Source: Archangiaceae bacterium (lineage in GTDB: Bacteria; Myxococcota; Myxococcia; Myxococcales; Myxococcaceae). From it: a stretch of DNA of 43,618 nt. The stretch's first letter is position 1; each line of letters opens with the position of its first letter. Of this stretch, positions 1-7,806 are shown piece after piece. The notes under the pieces are model-generated. The model saw nothing but the letters and a program-made list of their open reading frames with translations, ran no database searches and was not told the DNA's origin. A program made the position numbers and the translations under genes. The stretch covers positions 1 through 43,618 of the forward strand of contig JAACJQ010000295.1 in NCBI GenBank assembly GCA_016879935.1, written 5' to 3'.

Positions 1-114
1 GGGCGCTGCACCAACGGCCGCTGCGGCGCGATGAGCTGCGGCATGACGAACGCGCCCTGTCTGATGACGTCGAACTGCTGCTCGTTTCAGTGCATCAACG
101 GCAAGTGTCTGTGA
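1..114 (+). CDS. C-terminus of a Cys-rich protein (5' end outside window)
   Basis: The frame is open from the first base to a TGA at 112-114 and gives 37 residues. Seven of these are Cys, in the spacing C-x5-C-x6-C-x7-C-x5-CC-x4-C-x4-C or close to it, ending in a 'CINGKC' motif. This pattern of Cys pairs with 'C..G.C' endings is common in exported myxobacterial lipoproteins (EB/Dickkopf-like disulphide modules) and also occurs inside the two large Cys-repeat lipoproteins at 5004-10251. The start and any signal peptide lie outside the window, so function cannot be stated. It ends 3 bases before the stop of the convergent gene at 118. Confidence 0.6.
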   Translation, partial: GRCTNGRCGAMSCGMTNAPCLMTSNCCSFQCINGKCL

Positions 115-117
115 CGC

Positions 118-822
118 TCAAGGACAGACGACCGAGTCCCACGAGCCGGTGATGGTGCCCGTCGTGAGGCTGTAGAACTGCATCGACGCCGAGTAGGTGC
201 CGGTCGAGCGCGCAGCCTCGAGCCTCGTGATGGTGATGGTGCCCGAGAGCGCCTCGCCTCCGTCGGGGCCCTGACCCGAGCTGAGATAGTCGTCACGAGT
301 CGCCTTCGTGTTCACGCCGTCGATGGGCCACACACCGGGCGTCACCAGGCCACCATCGGTGTTGGTGACACGAAGCGTGAGCACGCTGAAGGGCGGGTTC
401 GGCGACGTCAGACAGGTGACGGGGTTCGCGTTGTAGAGAACGGCGAGGAAGACGTTGCGCGGGCCCCCTCCGCCGACGGCCGAGCGCACGGCCGTGACGG
501 GGAACGACGTGGGTCCGACGATGGTCCCTGCGCCGCCATCAGGGAGCGGAGTCGCCGTTCCACCCGCCGCACTTCCGCCAGCAGCCGCAGTTCCGCCGGC
601 CGTCGCTGTTCCGCCGGCCGTCGCTGTTCCGCCAGCCGTCGCTGTTCCGCCAGCCGTCGCAGTTCCGCCGGCCGTCGCAGTTCCACCAGCCGTCGCGGAG
701 CCACCCGCGGACGCGCTGCCGCCGCCGACGGCCGCTCCACCGCCCGTCACTCCCGCGTCCGACGTCGACATCGGGCTGCAGGCACCGCAGACCACCAGGA
801 AGCCGAGGAGCGTGATTCGCAT
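118..822 (-). CDS. Gly/Ala/Thr-rich stalked lipoprotein, hypothetical
   Basis: The chosen ATG gives 234 residues with a hydrophobic N-terminus and a Cys at about residue 15 ('VCGAC', a weak lipobox). A longer open frame upstream lacks export features, so this start was preferred. Residues about 25-100 are a low-complexity stalk built mostly of 'ATAGGT' units, encoded by an 18-bp tandem repeat. The C-terminal ~130 residues are a compact domain of short beta-prone stretches with no family I recognise. Anchoring in the outer or inner membrane is inferred from the lipobox. The same stalk type occurs in the lipoproteins at 5004, 7807 and 30850. The gene is divergent from 922 and convergent with 1-114. 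Confidence 0.75.
   Translation of the reverse strand: MRITLLGFLVVCGACSPMSTSDAGVTGGGAAVGGGSASAGGSATAGGTATAGGTATAGGTATAGGTATAGGTATAGGTAAAGGSAAGGTATPLPDGGAGTIVGPTSFPVTAVRSAVGGGGPRNVFLAVLYNANPVTCLTSPNPPFSVLTLRVTNTDGGLVTPGVWPIDGVNTKATRDDYLSSGQGPDGGEALSGTITITRLEAARSTGTYSASMQFYSLTTGTITGSWDSVVCP
581..706. repeat. 18-bp tandem repeat (about 7 units) inside a lipoprotein gene
   Basis: Seven head-to-tail 18-bp units with a consensus like gccgtcgctgttccgccg follow one another, differing by one to three bases. On the minus strand they encode the repeating hexapeptide of the lipoprotein stalk. Because the unit is a multiple of three, copy-number changes would preserve the reading frame, so stalk length could vary between strains. 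Confidence 0.85.
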
Positions 823-921
823 GGACCCGACCCTGCCACGCGAGCGACCGCTGACCTCTGTGATTCGACCGTTCGTCCCATGACGCCGCACGAAGCCGTC
901 GCTCGTCGCGACACTGCAGGC

Positions 922-2082
922 ATGCGCTTCGCGAAACAGCTGCTCCTGTTCCTGCTCGCGGTCGCGGTGTGGCTGCCCTGTCTTCACCTCGTCTTCGCGG
1001 CCCCCGACCACGCCGCGCTCGCAGCACCACTCGCCTCCCGCCAACGCACCCTCGCCCTCGCCGACGACACGCCCGAGCGCGCGCTGCTGCGCCGCATGAA
1101 CCCCGAGTGGGACTTGATGAGCCGTACCTTCGGCGTGCTGGCCTTCACCAACCTCGCGCTCTCGCAACCTGCGCGCCGCGCCGAGCACCTCGAGGCCGCC
1201 GACGCACTCATCTCGCAGACGCTGCGTGACGAAACGAACGGGCACCTCTTCTTCCTGTTGCCCTATGGCCGCAGAGCGCCGTTCCACGACCAGGCGCAGC
1301 GCAGCCTCTTCGTCGACGGCGAGGTGGCGCTGATGCTCGCCGCGCGGCAGCTCGTGGAGCCTCGCGCCGATTTCACCGAGCCGCTCCGACTTCGGGTGAA
1401 CGAGGTGACGCGTCAGCTCGAGACGGCGCCGCTCCACCTTGCCGAGAGCTACCCCGACGAAGGGTGGACGTTCTGCAACACCATCGCCGTGGCCTCGCTG
1501 CGCCTGTCGGACCGCGTCGATGGCCGTAGCCACGACGACCTCATCGCGCGGTGGCTCCTCTCGGCGAAGGAGCACCTCGTCGAGCCGAAGACGGGCCTGT
1601 TGCGCTCGAGCTTCCGTCACGGAGGCGCGCCGCTCGATGGGCCCGAAGGCTCCACCCTGTGGTTGGCGGCGCACATGCTCCAGGTCGTCGACGCCGAGTT
1701 CGCCGAAGCGCAGTACCGCACCGCGCGACGTGAGCTGGCCCACCTCGCGCTCGGGTTCGGGTGGGCCGCGGAGTGGCCGAAGGTGCTGCGCAACGTCGAC
1801 GACGTCGACTCCGGCCCGACGATTCCGCTCGTCGAGGCGAACGCGGGCTCCAGCGGCCTCGCGCTCGTCGGCGCCGCGGCCTTCGACGACGACGAGTTCC
1901 TCGACGGGCTCGTCACCAGCCTCGGCTTCGCCGCCTTCCCCGTGAAGGACGCGACCGGGCTTCGGTTCGCCGCGGGCAACCAGCTCGCCGACGCGGTGTT
2001 GCTCTACTCGCTCGTCGAGGGCCCGCTCTGGGCGCGCGCTCGGGCCAAGACTCCCGCTCGTCTCACCGAGGTGACCCGATGA
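922..2082 (+). CDS. Exported or membrane-anchored alpha-helical protein, possibly (alpha/alpha)-barrel
   Basis: 386 residues. The ATG at 922 was preferred to an in-frame ATG at 880 because it places a hydrophobic segment (residues ~5-30, 'LLLFLLAVAVWLPCL') right at the N-terminus. The rest is rich in amphipathic helices and in Trp/Tyr/His/Asp motifs such as 'DEGWTFCNT', 'GSTLWLAAHML' and 'GFGWAAEWPKV', repeated about every 50-60 residues. This is the look of an (alpha/alpha)6-barrel; a linalool dehydratase/isomerase-like fold is one possibility, but I cannot show catalytic residues. The stop overlaps the ATG of the next gene (ATGA), so the two are translationally coupled and probably act together at the membrane. 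Confidence 0.7.
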   Translation: MRFAKQLLLFLLAVAVWLPCLHLVFAAPDHAALAAPLASRQRTLALADDTPERALLRRMNPEWDLMSRTFGVLAFTNLALSQPARRAEHLEAADALISQTLRDETNGHLFFLLPYGRRAPFHDQAQRSLFVDGEVALMLAARQLVEPRADFTEPLRLRVNEVTRQLETAPLHLAESYPDEGWTFCNTIAVASLRLSDRVDGRSHDDLIARWLLSAKEHLVEPKTGLLRSSFRHGGAPLDGPEGSTLWLAAHMLQVVDAEFAEAQYRTARRELAHLALGFGWAAEWPKVLRNVDDVDSGPTIPLVEANAGSSGLALVGAAAFDDDEFLDGLVTSLGFAAFPVKDATGLRFAAGNQLADAVLLYSLVEGPLWARARAKTPARLTEVTR

Positions 2083-2309
2083 TTCGCACCGCCGTCGTGA
2101 CGTCGGCCTTCCTGCTGTTCCTCGAAGTGCTCGGGGCGCGGGAGCACGTGAGCGTGCTCTCGGGCACCATCGCAGGCGGGAAGCCGGCCCTGTTCCTCGG
2201 GTTGCTCTACGCGCTCACGTTCTTCACCGTCGTGCTGGTGGTGCCGCCCCTGCTGCTCGCGGGCCTGGTCGAGAAGCTGCGCTCGAGGCTCAGCGCGCGA
2301 GCCGGGTGA
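2079..2309 (+). CDS. Small membrane protein, hypothetical
   Basis: 76 residues with two hydrophobic stretches (about residues 5-17, weaker, and 35-63, strong) and a positively charged C-terminus ('EKLRSRLSARAG'), consistent with a small inner-membrane protein whose tail is cytoplasmic. It starts inside the stop of the upstream gene (ATGA overlap), so it is very likely a partner of that secreted protein. Its last 20 bases overlap the 3' end of the convergent cyclic-nucleotide-binding gene. No family is recognised. Confidence 0.7.
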   Translation: MIRTAVVTSAFLLFLEVLGAREHVSVLSGTIAGGKPALFLGLLYALTFFTVVLVVPPLLLAGLVEKLRSRLSARAG

Positions 2310-2706
2310 CGACTTCGTGCGCGAGGTTCGCCACCATCACGGCCGGCATCTGGCGGCTGTCGAGCGCCTGCTTGAACTCCTCACGCCCGATGCGCAGCAC
2401 CGTCAGCGGGCTGTTCGCCGTCACCGTCGCCGAGCGCTTTCGCGCGTGGGCGAAGAGGCCCATCTCGCCAATGCTCGCGCCCGGCCCAATCTCAGCCACG
2501 CTCTTGCCCTCTCGGCTCACCTGCACCTGGCCCTCGAGCACGACGAACAACGAATCGGCGGTGTCGCCTTCACGGTACAGCGTGCCGCCTTCGGGAATCT
2601 CTTTCTGTTCGAAGAGGCCGTACAGGCGGCTGACCTCGTCTTCGGTGAGGCCTTCGCAGAGGGGTGACCGCGAGAAGAACACGAGCAATGGTGAGGTGAC
2701 GCTCAT
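2290..2706 (-). CDS. Stand-alone cyclic nucleotide-binding domain protein
   Basis: 138 residues made almost entirely of one cyclic nucleotide-binding (CRP/PKA-R-type) beta-barrel. The start of the fold is seen in 'EIPEGGTLYREGDTADSLF', the beta-hairpin in 'VVLEGQVQVSREG', and the phosphate-binding cassette in 'IGEMGLFAHARKRSATV', with the Glu and Arg that contact the cyclic nucleotide in family members. There is no C-terminal helix-turn-helix and no enzymatic domain, so it is a sensor module acting through protein contact rather than a CRP-type transcription factor. It lies 76 bases downstream of the response regulator and is probably last in the minus-strand gene series. Confidence 0.88.
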   Translation of the reverse strand: MSVTSPLLVFFSRSPLCEGLTEDEVSRLYGLFEQKEIPEGGTLYREGDTADSLFVVLEGQVQVSREGKSVAEIGPGASIGEMGLFAHARKRSATVTANSPLTVLRIGREEFKQALDSRQMPAVMVANLAHEVVTRLAR

Positions 2707-2782
2707 GATCGAATTCCTAACGCGGGCCTCACGGCGTTCGCATGAGCGGAGCGCGCCAGAGATTTGACGCTGGTGACAGGCA

Positions 2783-3451
2783 TCAACCGCGGGCGAGGCG
2801 AAACCCCACGCCGCGTACCGTCTTGAGTTCGAAGCCGTCGCCTTTGAGCTTCTTCTTCAGCGACGAGACGAAGTTGTCGACGGTGTGCACGTCGACCACC
2901 ACCTCGCCCCACACCCGATCGAGCAGCTCGTCACGCGACACGACGCGCCCCTCGGCGGCGAGCAGGCAGACGAGCAGGTCGAACTCCTTGCGGGTGAGCG
3001 AGACCTCTCCAGCGGGGCCCGAGACGACGCGGGTGGCTTCGTCGATGGCGTACGGCCCGAGGCGATGGGTGGCGCTGGTGGCGGCAGGCGCGCGGCGAAC
3101 GAGCGCGGCGATGCGGGCCAGCAGCTCCTTCAAGCGGTACGGCTTGCCCACGTAGTCGTCGGCCCCGACGTCGAAGCCCTTCACCACGTCGTCTTCGAGC
3201 GTGCGCGCGGTGAGCATCAACACGCGGGTGGCGGCGCCCGACCGCTTGAGCTCGCGACACAACGTCGAGCCGTCACCGTCGGGCAGCATGAGGTCGAGCA
3301 CCAGCACGTCGGCGGGCTCGAGCTTCAGCGTCGCGCGGGCGGCGGCGAGCGTGGCGGCCGTGCGCACCGCGTACCCTTCGTCGACGAGCGTCTCGGCGAG
3401 CGCCTCACGAAGGTTGCGGTCGTCTTCGACGAGCAGCACACGCGCGTTCAC
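2783..3451 (-). CDS. OmpR/PhoB-family response regulator
   Basis: 222 residues. The receiver domain (1-~118) has the acidic pair E9/D10-D11, phospho-acceptor D53 in 'VLDLMLP', T81 in 'MLTA' and K103-P104 in 'DDYVGKP'. The C-terminal winged helix (about 128-220) has the OmpR signature 'LTRKEFDLL' and ends in 'VRGVGFRLARG', which marks the protein as complete. It is a DNA-binding transcription factor activated by a histidine kinase. No kinase gene is adjacent; the only one in the window is at 24746. It starts 25 bases after the PTS EIID stop on the same strand, which suggests co-transcription and a link to PTS or the downstream nucleotide sensor. Confidence 0.95.
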   Translation of the reverse strand: MNARVLLVEDDRNLREALAETLVDEGYAVRTAATLAAARATLKLEPADVLVLDLMLPDGDGSTLCRELKRSGAATRVLMLTARTLEDDVVKGFDVGADDYVGKPYRLKELLARIAALVRRAPAATSATHRLGPYAIDEATRVVSGPAGEVSLTRKEFDLLVCLLAAEGRVVSRDELLDRVWGEVVVDVHTVDNFVSSLKKKLKGDGFELKTVRGVGFRLARG

Positions 3452-3476
3452 GGAGCGCGGAGTATGGCGGCGAAGG

Positions 3477-4235
3477 TCACACCACGTCGAGCATCGAGAG
3501 CGCGAGGCTCACCGCGGCGGCGACGTAGAGCAGCACGTACGGGCTCACCTTCTTCGAGAGCACGAAGACGGCCACCACCCCGAAGAGGAGCGAGCCGACG
3601 TCGAGCGCGGGCTCGACCCAGCCCTTCGCATGCACGCCGAACTTCACCGCGAGCCACGACGCGACGCCGCCCGCCACGCCTGCCGCGAGCACCCGCAGGC
3701 GTGCGCTCCACATCGGCGCGCGCCAGGCCTTCACGCGCGCAATCAACCCATCGCCGAGCGTGAGCCCGAGCAGAAACAGGAGGCGCCGCACGGTGAGGTG
3801 CACGAGGTTGTAGGCCGCAACGTAGAAGCCGACGGCCCACAGCCCGAGGAGCGGCACGAGCGCGACCGAGACGGCGCCGACGGCTGGCCGGAGTGAGAGC
3901 CAGAAGAAGCCGTCACCCAGCGCCGCGAGCGGCCCCATCAGCGACGACTTGAAGCGCTCCACCGTCTCGGGCGTCTCCTCGCCGCGCGCGACCTTCAGCT
4001 CGTGAAACAGAATGCCACCGACGATGGCCGCGGCGACGTAGGGGTGGGTGTTGAAGGGCGCGAGGTGGCGCTTGAAGGCGGCCTGTCGGCGCTCGGCGTC
4101 GGGGTAGAGCACCACGAGCGCGGGTGAGAGTGCGTACACGAGCCCGAGTGACTGCATGCCCTCGGTCGAGAAGCCCGCCTGCAGGAAGAGGCTGCGCCAG
4201 AAGCAGCGCCAGATGGTGAGCTTCGAGAGCGTCAC
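3477..4235 (-). CDS. PTS mannose/fructose/sorbose-family EIID component
   Basis: 252 residues from the GTG at 4235, which overlaps the TGA of EIIC (GTGA); another GTG lies two codons upstream. Family hallmarks are 'FNTHPYVAAAIVGGILFHE', 'SSLMGPLAALGDGFFW' and a hydrophobic C-terminal half. EIID is an integral inner-membrane subunit that forms the sugar channel with EIIC in mannose-type phosphotransferase systems; phosphate arrives through EI, HPr, EIIA and EIIB. None of those four is encoded next to it here. A response regulator follows after 25 bases. Substrate cannot be deduced from sequence. Confidence 0.9.
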   Translation of the reverse strand: MTLSKLTIWRCFWRSLFLQAGFSTEGMQSLGLVYALSPALVVLYPDAERRQAAFKRHLAPFNTHPYVAAAIVGGILFHELKVARGEETPETVERFKSSLMGPLAALGDGFFWLSLRPAVGAVSVALVPLLGLWAVGFYVAAYNLVHLTVRRLLFLLGLTLGDGLIARVKAWRAPMWSARLRVLAAGVAGGVASWLAVKFGVHAKGWVEPALDVGSLLFGVVAVFVLSKKVSPYVLLYVAAAVSLALSMLDVV

Positions 4236-4951
4236 GCCCACGTGCGAACTCCAAGCGCGCCCAACAGCAGCAGCGCGACGAGCAGGGCGACGACGGCGGC
4301 GACCCGGAGCCTTCCCTCGCCCTGGCTCGCGTTCACGGCGGCGGCGGCAGCGACGGTGCCGAGCAACGGGTAGGTGCCGGCGAGCCCACGCAGCAGCGAG
4401 GGCGGCGCGCTGTGCAGGAGCGACGTGAGCGATGGCCCCAGCACCGTCACCAGCCCGGTGACCAACCCGTAGAAGGCGAAGTGCGGCCACATGGCGCGGA
4501 GGTTCTGACGCAGGGCGCGCTCGACCTGGCCGTGGTCGGCGGCGTCGACGAGCCGCGCGAAGTAGCGGCGAGCGCGGGCGTCGAGGCGGGTCTCGACGAG
4601 GCGGCCGGCGATGCCGAGCGGCGCGCAGAGGAGAATGCAGAGCGCCCAGTGCGTCGCGGTCGAGTCGGCGCCGGTGGCGTCACCCATGGTGGCTGCCAGC
4701 GCTGCGCCGGCGACGGCGGGTGACATCTCGTGGTCGGCGTGCGCGCCTCCGAGCGAGGCGCCACCGAGGTAGAGCAGCTCGAAGACGAGGCCGACCATGA
4801 GGCCGGCGGTCGGGTCACCGAGCAGCGCTCCGACTCCGACGGCGGCAGGGAGCGGACGACTCAGCGCCGCTTGAAGGAAGGCGCGCCGCTCGAGCGCGAG
4901 CAACCCGCCCCACAGGCCTGCGATGAGCGCCGCCGACACCACGGAGCGCAT
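4232..4951 (-). CDS. PTS mannose/fructose/sorbose-family EIIC component
   Basis: 239 residues, the usual size of the family. Strongly hydrophobic segments alternate with the typical loop 'GALLGDPTAGLMVGLVFE' and 'GGAHADHEMSPAVAGAAL', corresponding to the EIIC region that binds sugar in ManY/AgaC-type proteins. The ATG at 4951 was chosen because upstream in-frame sequence is Pro/Arg rich and not membrane-like. It overlaps EIID by 4 bases and lies 52 bases downstream of a large Cys-repeat lipoprotein on the same strand. EIIB, which normally precedes EIIC, is missing, so the pair must be served by a distant EIIAB. Confidence 0.88.
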   Translation of the reverse strand: MRSVVSAALIAGLWGGLLALERRAFLQAALSRPLPAAVGVGALLGDPTAGLMVGLVFELLYLGGASLGGAHADHEMSPAVAGAALAATMGDATGADSTATHWALCILLCAPLGIAGRLVETRLDARARRYFARLVDAADHGQVERALRQNLRAMWPHFAFYGLVTGLVTVLGPSLTSLLHSAPPSLLRGLAGTYPLLGTVAAAAAVNASQGEGRLRVAAVVALLVALLLLGALGVRTWA

Positions 4952-5003
4952 CCTGCTCGTCGTCAGGTGGCCCGTCGAGAACTGCTCGTGAAGCGTGACG
5001 CGC

Positions 5004-7769
5004 TCAGTGACACCGGTCGGGCTGGTTCGTGAGCGAGAGGCCTGTGGTGCAGCCAATGATGCGGCCACCAAGACAGACGGTGGTGGCGGTGCCGCAAGTC
5101 CGTCGGGTGCCGGTCGAACCGCAACCGGGGTACGTGCCACCCCAACCCGTTCCGTTGCAGTCGCTCGCCGGTGAGCAACTGTCGACACAACCGGTCTGTG
5201 GGTACTCGTGGGCGATGGTGTCGATACAGCCGAGGCCGAGAGTGCACTTGTACGAGCAGTCGTAGTTGAACCCTGCCGTGCAGCCCGCCGTCGAGATGGG
5301 CGTCGAGAAGTACGCCGTCTGGTTGGGCCTCACTGTCGCGTTCGCATCGCAGCAGTCGCCGCTCGTCGCGACGTAGCGCGTAGGTGCGGTCGGCAACGCT
5401 CCGCAGAACCGTGCCGACAGGTTGCTGTTGCCGAAGCTGTCGGCATCGTTGTCGACGTACCCGAGCAGACACCCGTTCGGGCTCAGACACTGATTGCTCG
5501 TCATGCAGGTCGCGCCATCGGCGAGCTTCGGCTGGCAACTCGTTCCATTGCAGTAATGAGAGGGCATGCAATCGGTATCAGCGGCGCAGGTCGTCAAGCA
5601 CGCGTCGCCTGCCATCGTGCATTGATAGCCATTGCAGCTCACCGTTCCGAAATTCATGCACGCATTGGCCCCAGCCCCCGTACACCGCGGCACCGGCGTC
5701 AACTGGCCGTTGGTGCAGAACGGAATACCGCACGTCGTGTTCACCGGCTGGAAGCCATCGGTCGGACAGGTCGCGGCGTTGCCCGCACAGTTCTCCGCCA
5801 CGTCGCAGTTACCCGCGCTGGGGCGACAGACGGTCGTGTTCGGAGACAGCACGTCGGTGGGACACGTCGCAGAGGTGCCATTGCACGTCTCGACGGGGTC
5901 GCACGCGCCAGCGCTGGGCCGGCACACCGTGCTGCCACCCGAGAGCACGTTCGCTGGGCAGGTCGTCGAAGTGCCCGTGCAATTGTCGGCAGGGTCGCAC
6001 GCGCCTCCGCTCATGCGGCAGACCGTCGTCGCGGGCTCGAGCGTATCGGCTGGGCAGGTGGCGGCACCGGCGCAGCGCTCTTCCCTGTCGCAGGCTCCGA
6101 CGGAAGGCCGGCACACGAAGGTCGTCGGCTGCAGGTTGCACTGCCCCACAGCCGAGCAGACTTCGCACGCGCCGTTGCATGCCGAGTTGCAGCACACGCC
6201 GTTGGCGCAGAAGTTCGAGTTGCACTCCGCGCCCGACATGCAGGTTCCGCCGAGCGCCTTCTTCGTCTGACAGCCGGCCGCACCAGCGCAGTACTGGTTG
6301 GTGCCGCACATCATCGCGTCGGCGGGGCACGTGGCTCCGCCAGCGCAGACTTCACGTGGGTCGCACGAACCGGTCGACGCGCGGCACTCCGTCATCGAGG
6401 CCGCAGAGACGAACGTGTCGGCCGGGCAAGTACCGCCCGTGCCTGTGCATCGCTCGGCGACGTCACAGACGCTGACGGCGGCGCGACAGGTGAACGACGC
6501 GTTCTGGAAGACGTCGGTGGGGCATGCGCCCGAGGCACCGGTGCAGGCCTCATCGACATCGCACGAACCCGTCGCGGCGCGACACACCGTACCTGCACCA
6601 GCGAAGCGGTCCGTCGGGCAGGCGGTCGCCATGCCATCGCACCGCTCAGCGGAGTCACAGAGGCCGTTGGCCGGACGACAGACGGTCGTGTTCGGCGCGA
6701 CCGCGTCTGCAGGACAGACATCATTCGTTCCATTGCATCGTTCGTCGACGTCACATGGCCCTGCAGCCGCGCGGCAGACGTCGGTGTTGGGCCTGAAGCC
6801 GTTCACCGGGCAGGCGGCGCTGGTGCCGCTGCAGCTCTCGGCACGATCGCAGAGGCCAGCCGCCGGTCGACAGACCGTCGTCGCAGGCAGGAACGAATCA
6901 GCCGGGCAGGTCGCGCTCGCGCCGGAGCAGGTCTCTGCGACGTCGCAGCTACCCGCGGAGGGCCGACATGCAGTGCCCATCGAGGCGAACATGTCACTCG
7001 GGCAGTCATCCGAAGTTCCGTCACAGACCTCGGCGACGTCGCAGCCTCCGGCGACGGCTGCGCGGCACACGGTGTTCGGCTGTTGCTTCTCGTCGGCAGG
7101 GCAGACGCCACCCGTGCAGACTTCGGCGAGGTCACACGCTCCGGCGACCGGCCTGCAGCGCTGGGCGACGCAATCGGAGTCGGCACAGTCGGCCGCTCCG
7201 TCACTGTCGTTGTCGAGGCCGTCGGAGCACGTCGCTCCAGGACCTTCTGCAACGCCACCATCAGGCAACGTCACCACGCCGCCACCAGAACCGCCGGCCG
7301 TCGAGCCACCACCGCTCGCACCACCGCCCGTCGAGCCACCGCCCGTCGCACCGCCGCCCGTCGCACCGCCGCCCGTCGAGCCACCACCTGTCGCACCACC
7401 GCCGGTCGAACCACCAGCGTCACCGCCTCCGACCGAACCACCGGCGTCGCCACCAGCCGTCGCGCCTCCAGCGTCACGACCTGCGACCGAGCCGCCTGCG
7501 GTCGAACCACCAGCGGCGGAGCCACCGGCAATCGAACCGCCGGCCGTCGAGCCACCCGCAACACCACCTGCCGAGCCACCAGCCGCAGCGCCTCCCGCCG
7601 TTGCCGTTCCTCCAGCGTGGCCGACGTCGAGCGCGCACACGCCGCCGATACACGTCTGCCCATCGGGACAGTCAGGCGTTCCGTCGCACTTCGCTCCCGG
7701 AGGAATGGTGACGAAGCAACCCGACATCGCCACCATCGTCGCGGCGAACAGGCCAATGGACTTGTTCAT
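5004..7769 (-). CDS. Giant lipoprotein with 13 disintegrin-like Cys repeats and MopE-type motif (paralogue B)
   Basis: 921 residues. The lipobox is 'VAMSGC' (C18), followed by a short Cys module, then a Gly/Ala/Thr/Ser stalk of ~110 residues. Next come nine ~31-residue repeats of the form CR-x5-CD-x2-E-x-C-x-G-x4-CP-x-D, as in the end of ADAM/snake-venom disintegrin domains. A ~60-residue different Cys module ('CNSNFCANGVCC...CEVC') interrupts them, then four more repeats follow. The C-terminus has a MopE-like putative metal-binding motif in altered form ('DADSFG...GDCCDANATVRPNQT') and more Cys. The product should be a long, disulphide-cross-linked surface rod. It is 37 bases downstream of a paralogue with the same layout. 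The exact role is unknown; adhesion or structure is inference. Confidence 0.9.
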   Translation of the reverse strand: MNKSIGLFAATMVAMSGCFVTIPPGAKCDGTPDCPDGQTCIGGVCALDVGHAGGTATAGGAAAGGSAGGVAGGSTAGGSIAGGSAAGGSTAGGSVAGRDAGGATAGGDAGGSVGGGDAGGSTGGGATGGGSTGGGATGGGATGGGSTGGGASGGGSTAGGSGGGVVTLPDGGVAEGPGATCSDGLDNDSDGAADCADSDCVAQRCRPVAGACDLAEVCTGGVCPADEKQQPNTVCRAAVAGGCDVAEVCDGTSDDCPSDMFASMGTACRPSAGSCDVAETCSGASATCPADSFLPATTVCRPAAGLCDRAESCSGTSAACPVNGFRPNTDVCRAAAGPCDVDERCNGTNDVCPADAVAPNTTVCRPANGLCDSAERCDGMATACPTDRFAGAGTVCRAATGSCDVDEACTGASGACPTDVFQNASFTCRAAVSVCDVAERCTGTGGTCPADTFVSAASMTECRASTGSCDPREVCAGGATCPADAMMCGTNQYCAGAAGCQTKKALGGTCMSGAECNSNFCANGVCCNSACNGACEVCSAVGQCNLQPTTFVCRPSVGACDREERCAGAATCPADTLEPATTVCRMSGGACDPADNCTGTSTTCPANVLSGGSTVCRPSAGACDPVETCNGTSATCPTDVLSPNTTVCRPSAGNCDVAENCAGNAATCPTDGFQPVNTTCGIPFCTNGQLTPVPRCTGAGANACMNFGTVSCNGYQCTMAGDACLTTCAADTDCMPSHYCNGTSCQPKLADGATCMTSNQCLSPNGCLLGYVDNDADSFGNSNLSARFCGALPTAPTRYVATSGDCCDANATVRPNQTAYFSTPISTAGCTAGFNYDCSYKCTLGLGCIDTIAHEYPQTGCVDSCSPASDCNGTGWGGTYPGCGSTGTRRTCGTATTVCLGGRIIGCTTGLSLTNQPDRCH
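7280..7600. repeat. Degenerate short tandem repeats encoding Gly-rich stalk
   Basis: This stretch repeats units such as ccgcccgtcgcaccg and ccaccacctgtcgca with base changes, in multiples of three. On the minus strand it encodes the Gly/Ala/Thr/Ser stalk between the N-terminal Cys module and the disintegrin-like repeats of the lipoprotein. It is less regular than the 18-bp array at 581-706, consistent with older expansion and drift. Confidence 0.65.
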
Positions 7770-7806
7770 GGATTCCCTATTTCCATCACGCTGCGCCAGA
7801 AACGAC

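Noticed and set aside
581..706. CRISPR-like or integron-like repeat array
   Set aside because: Units are 18 bp with no spacers, directly adjoining, and encode a peptide repeat in an ORF.
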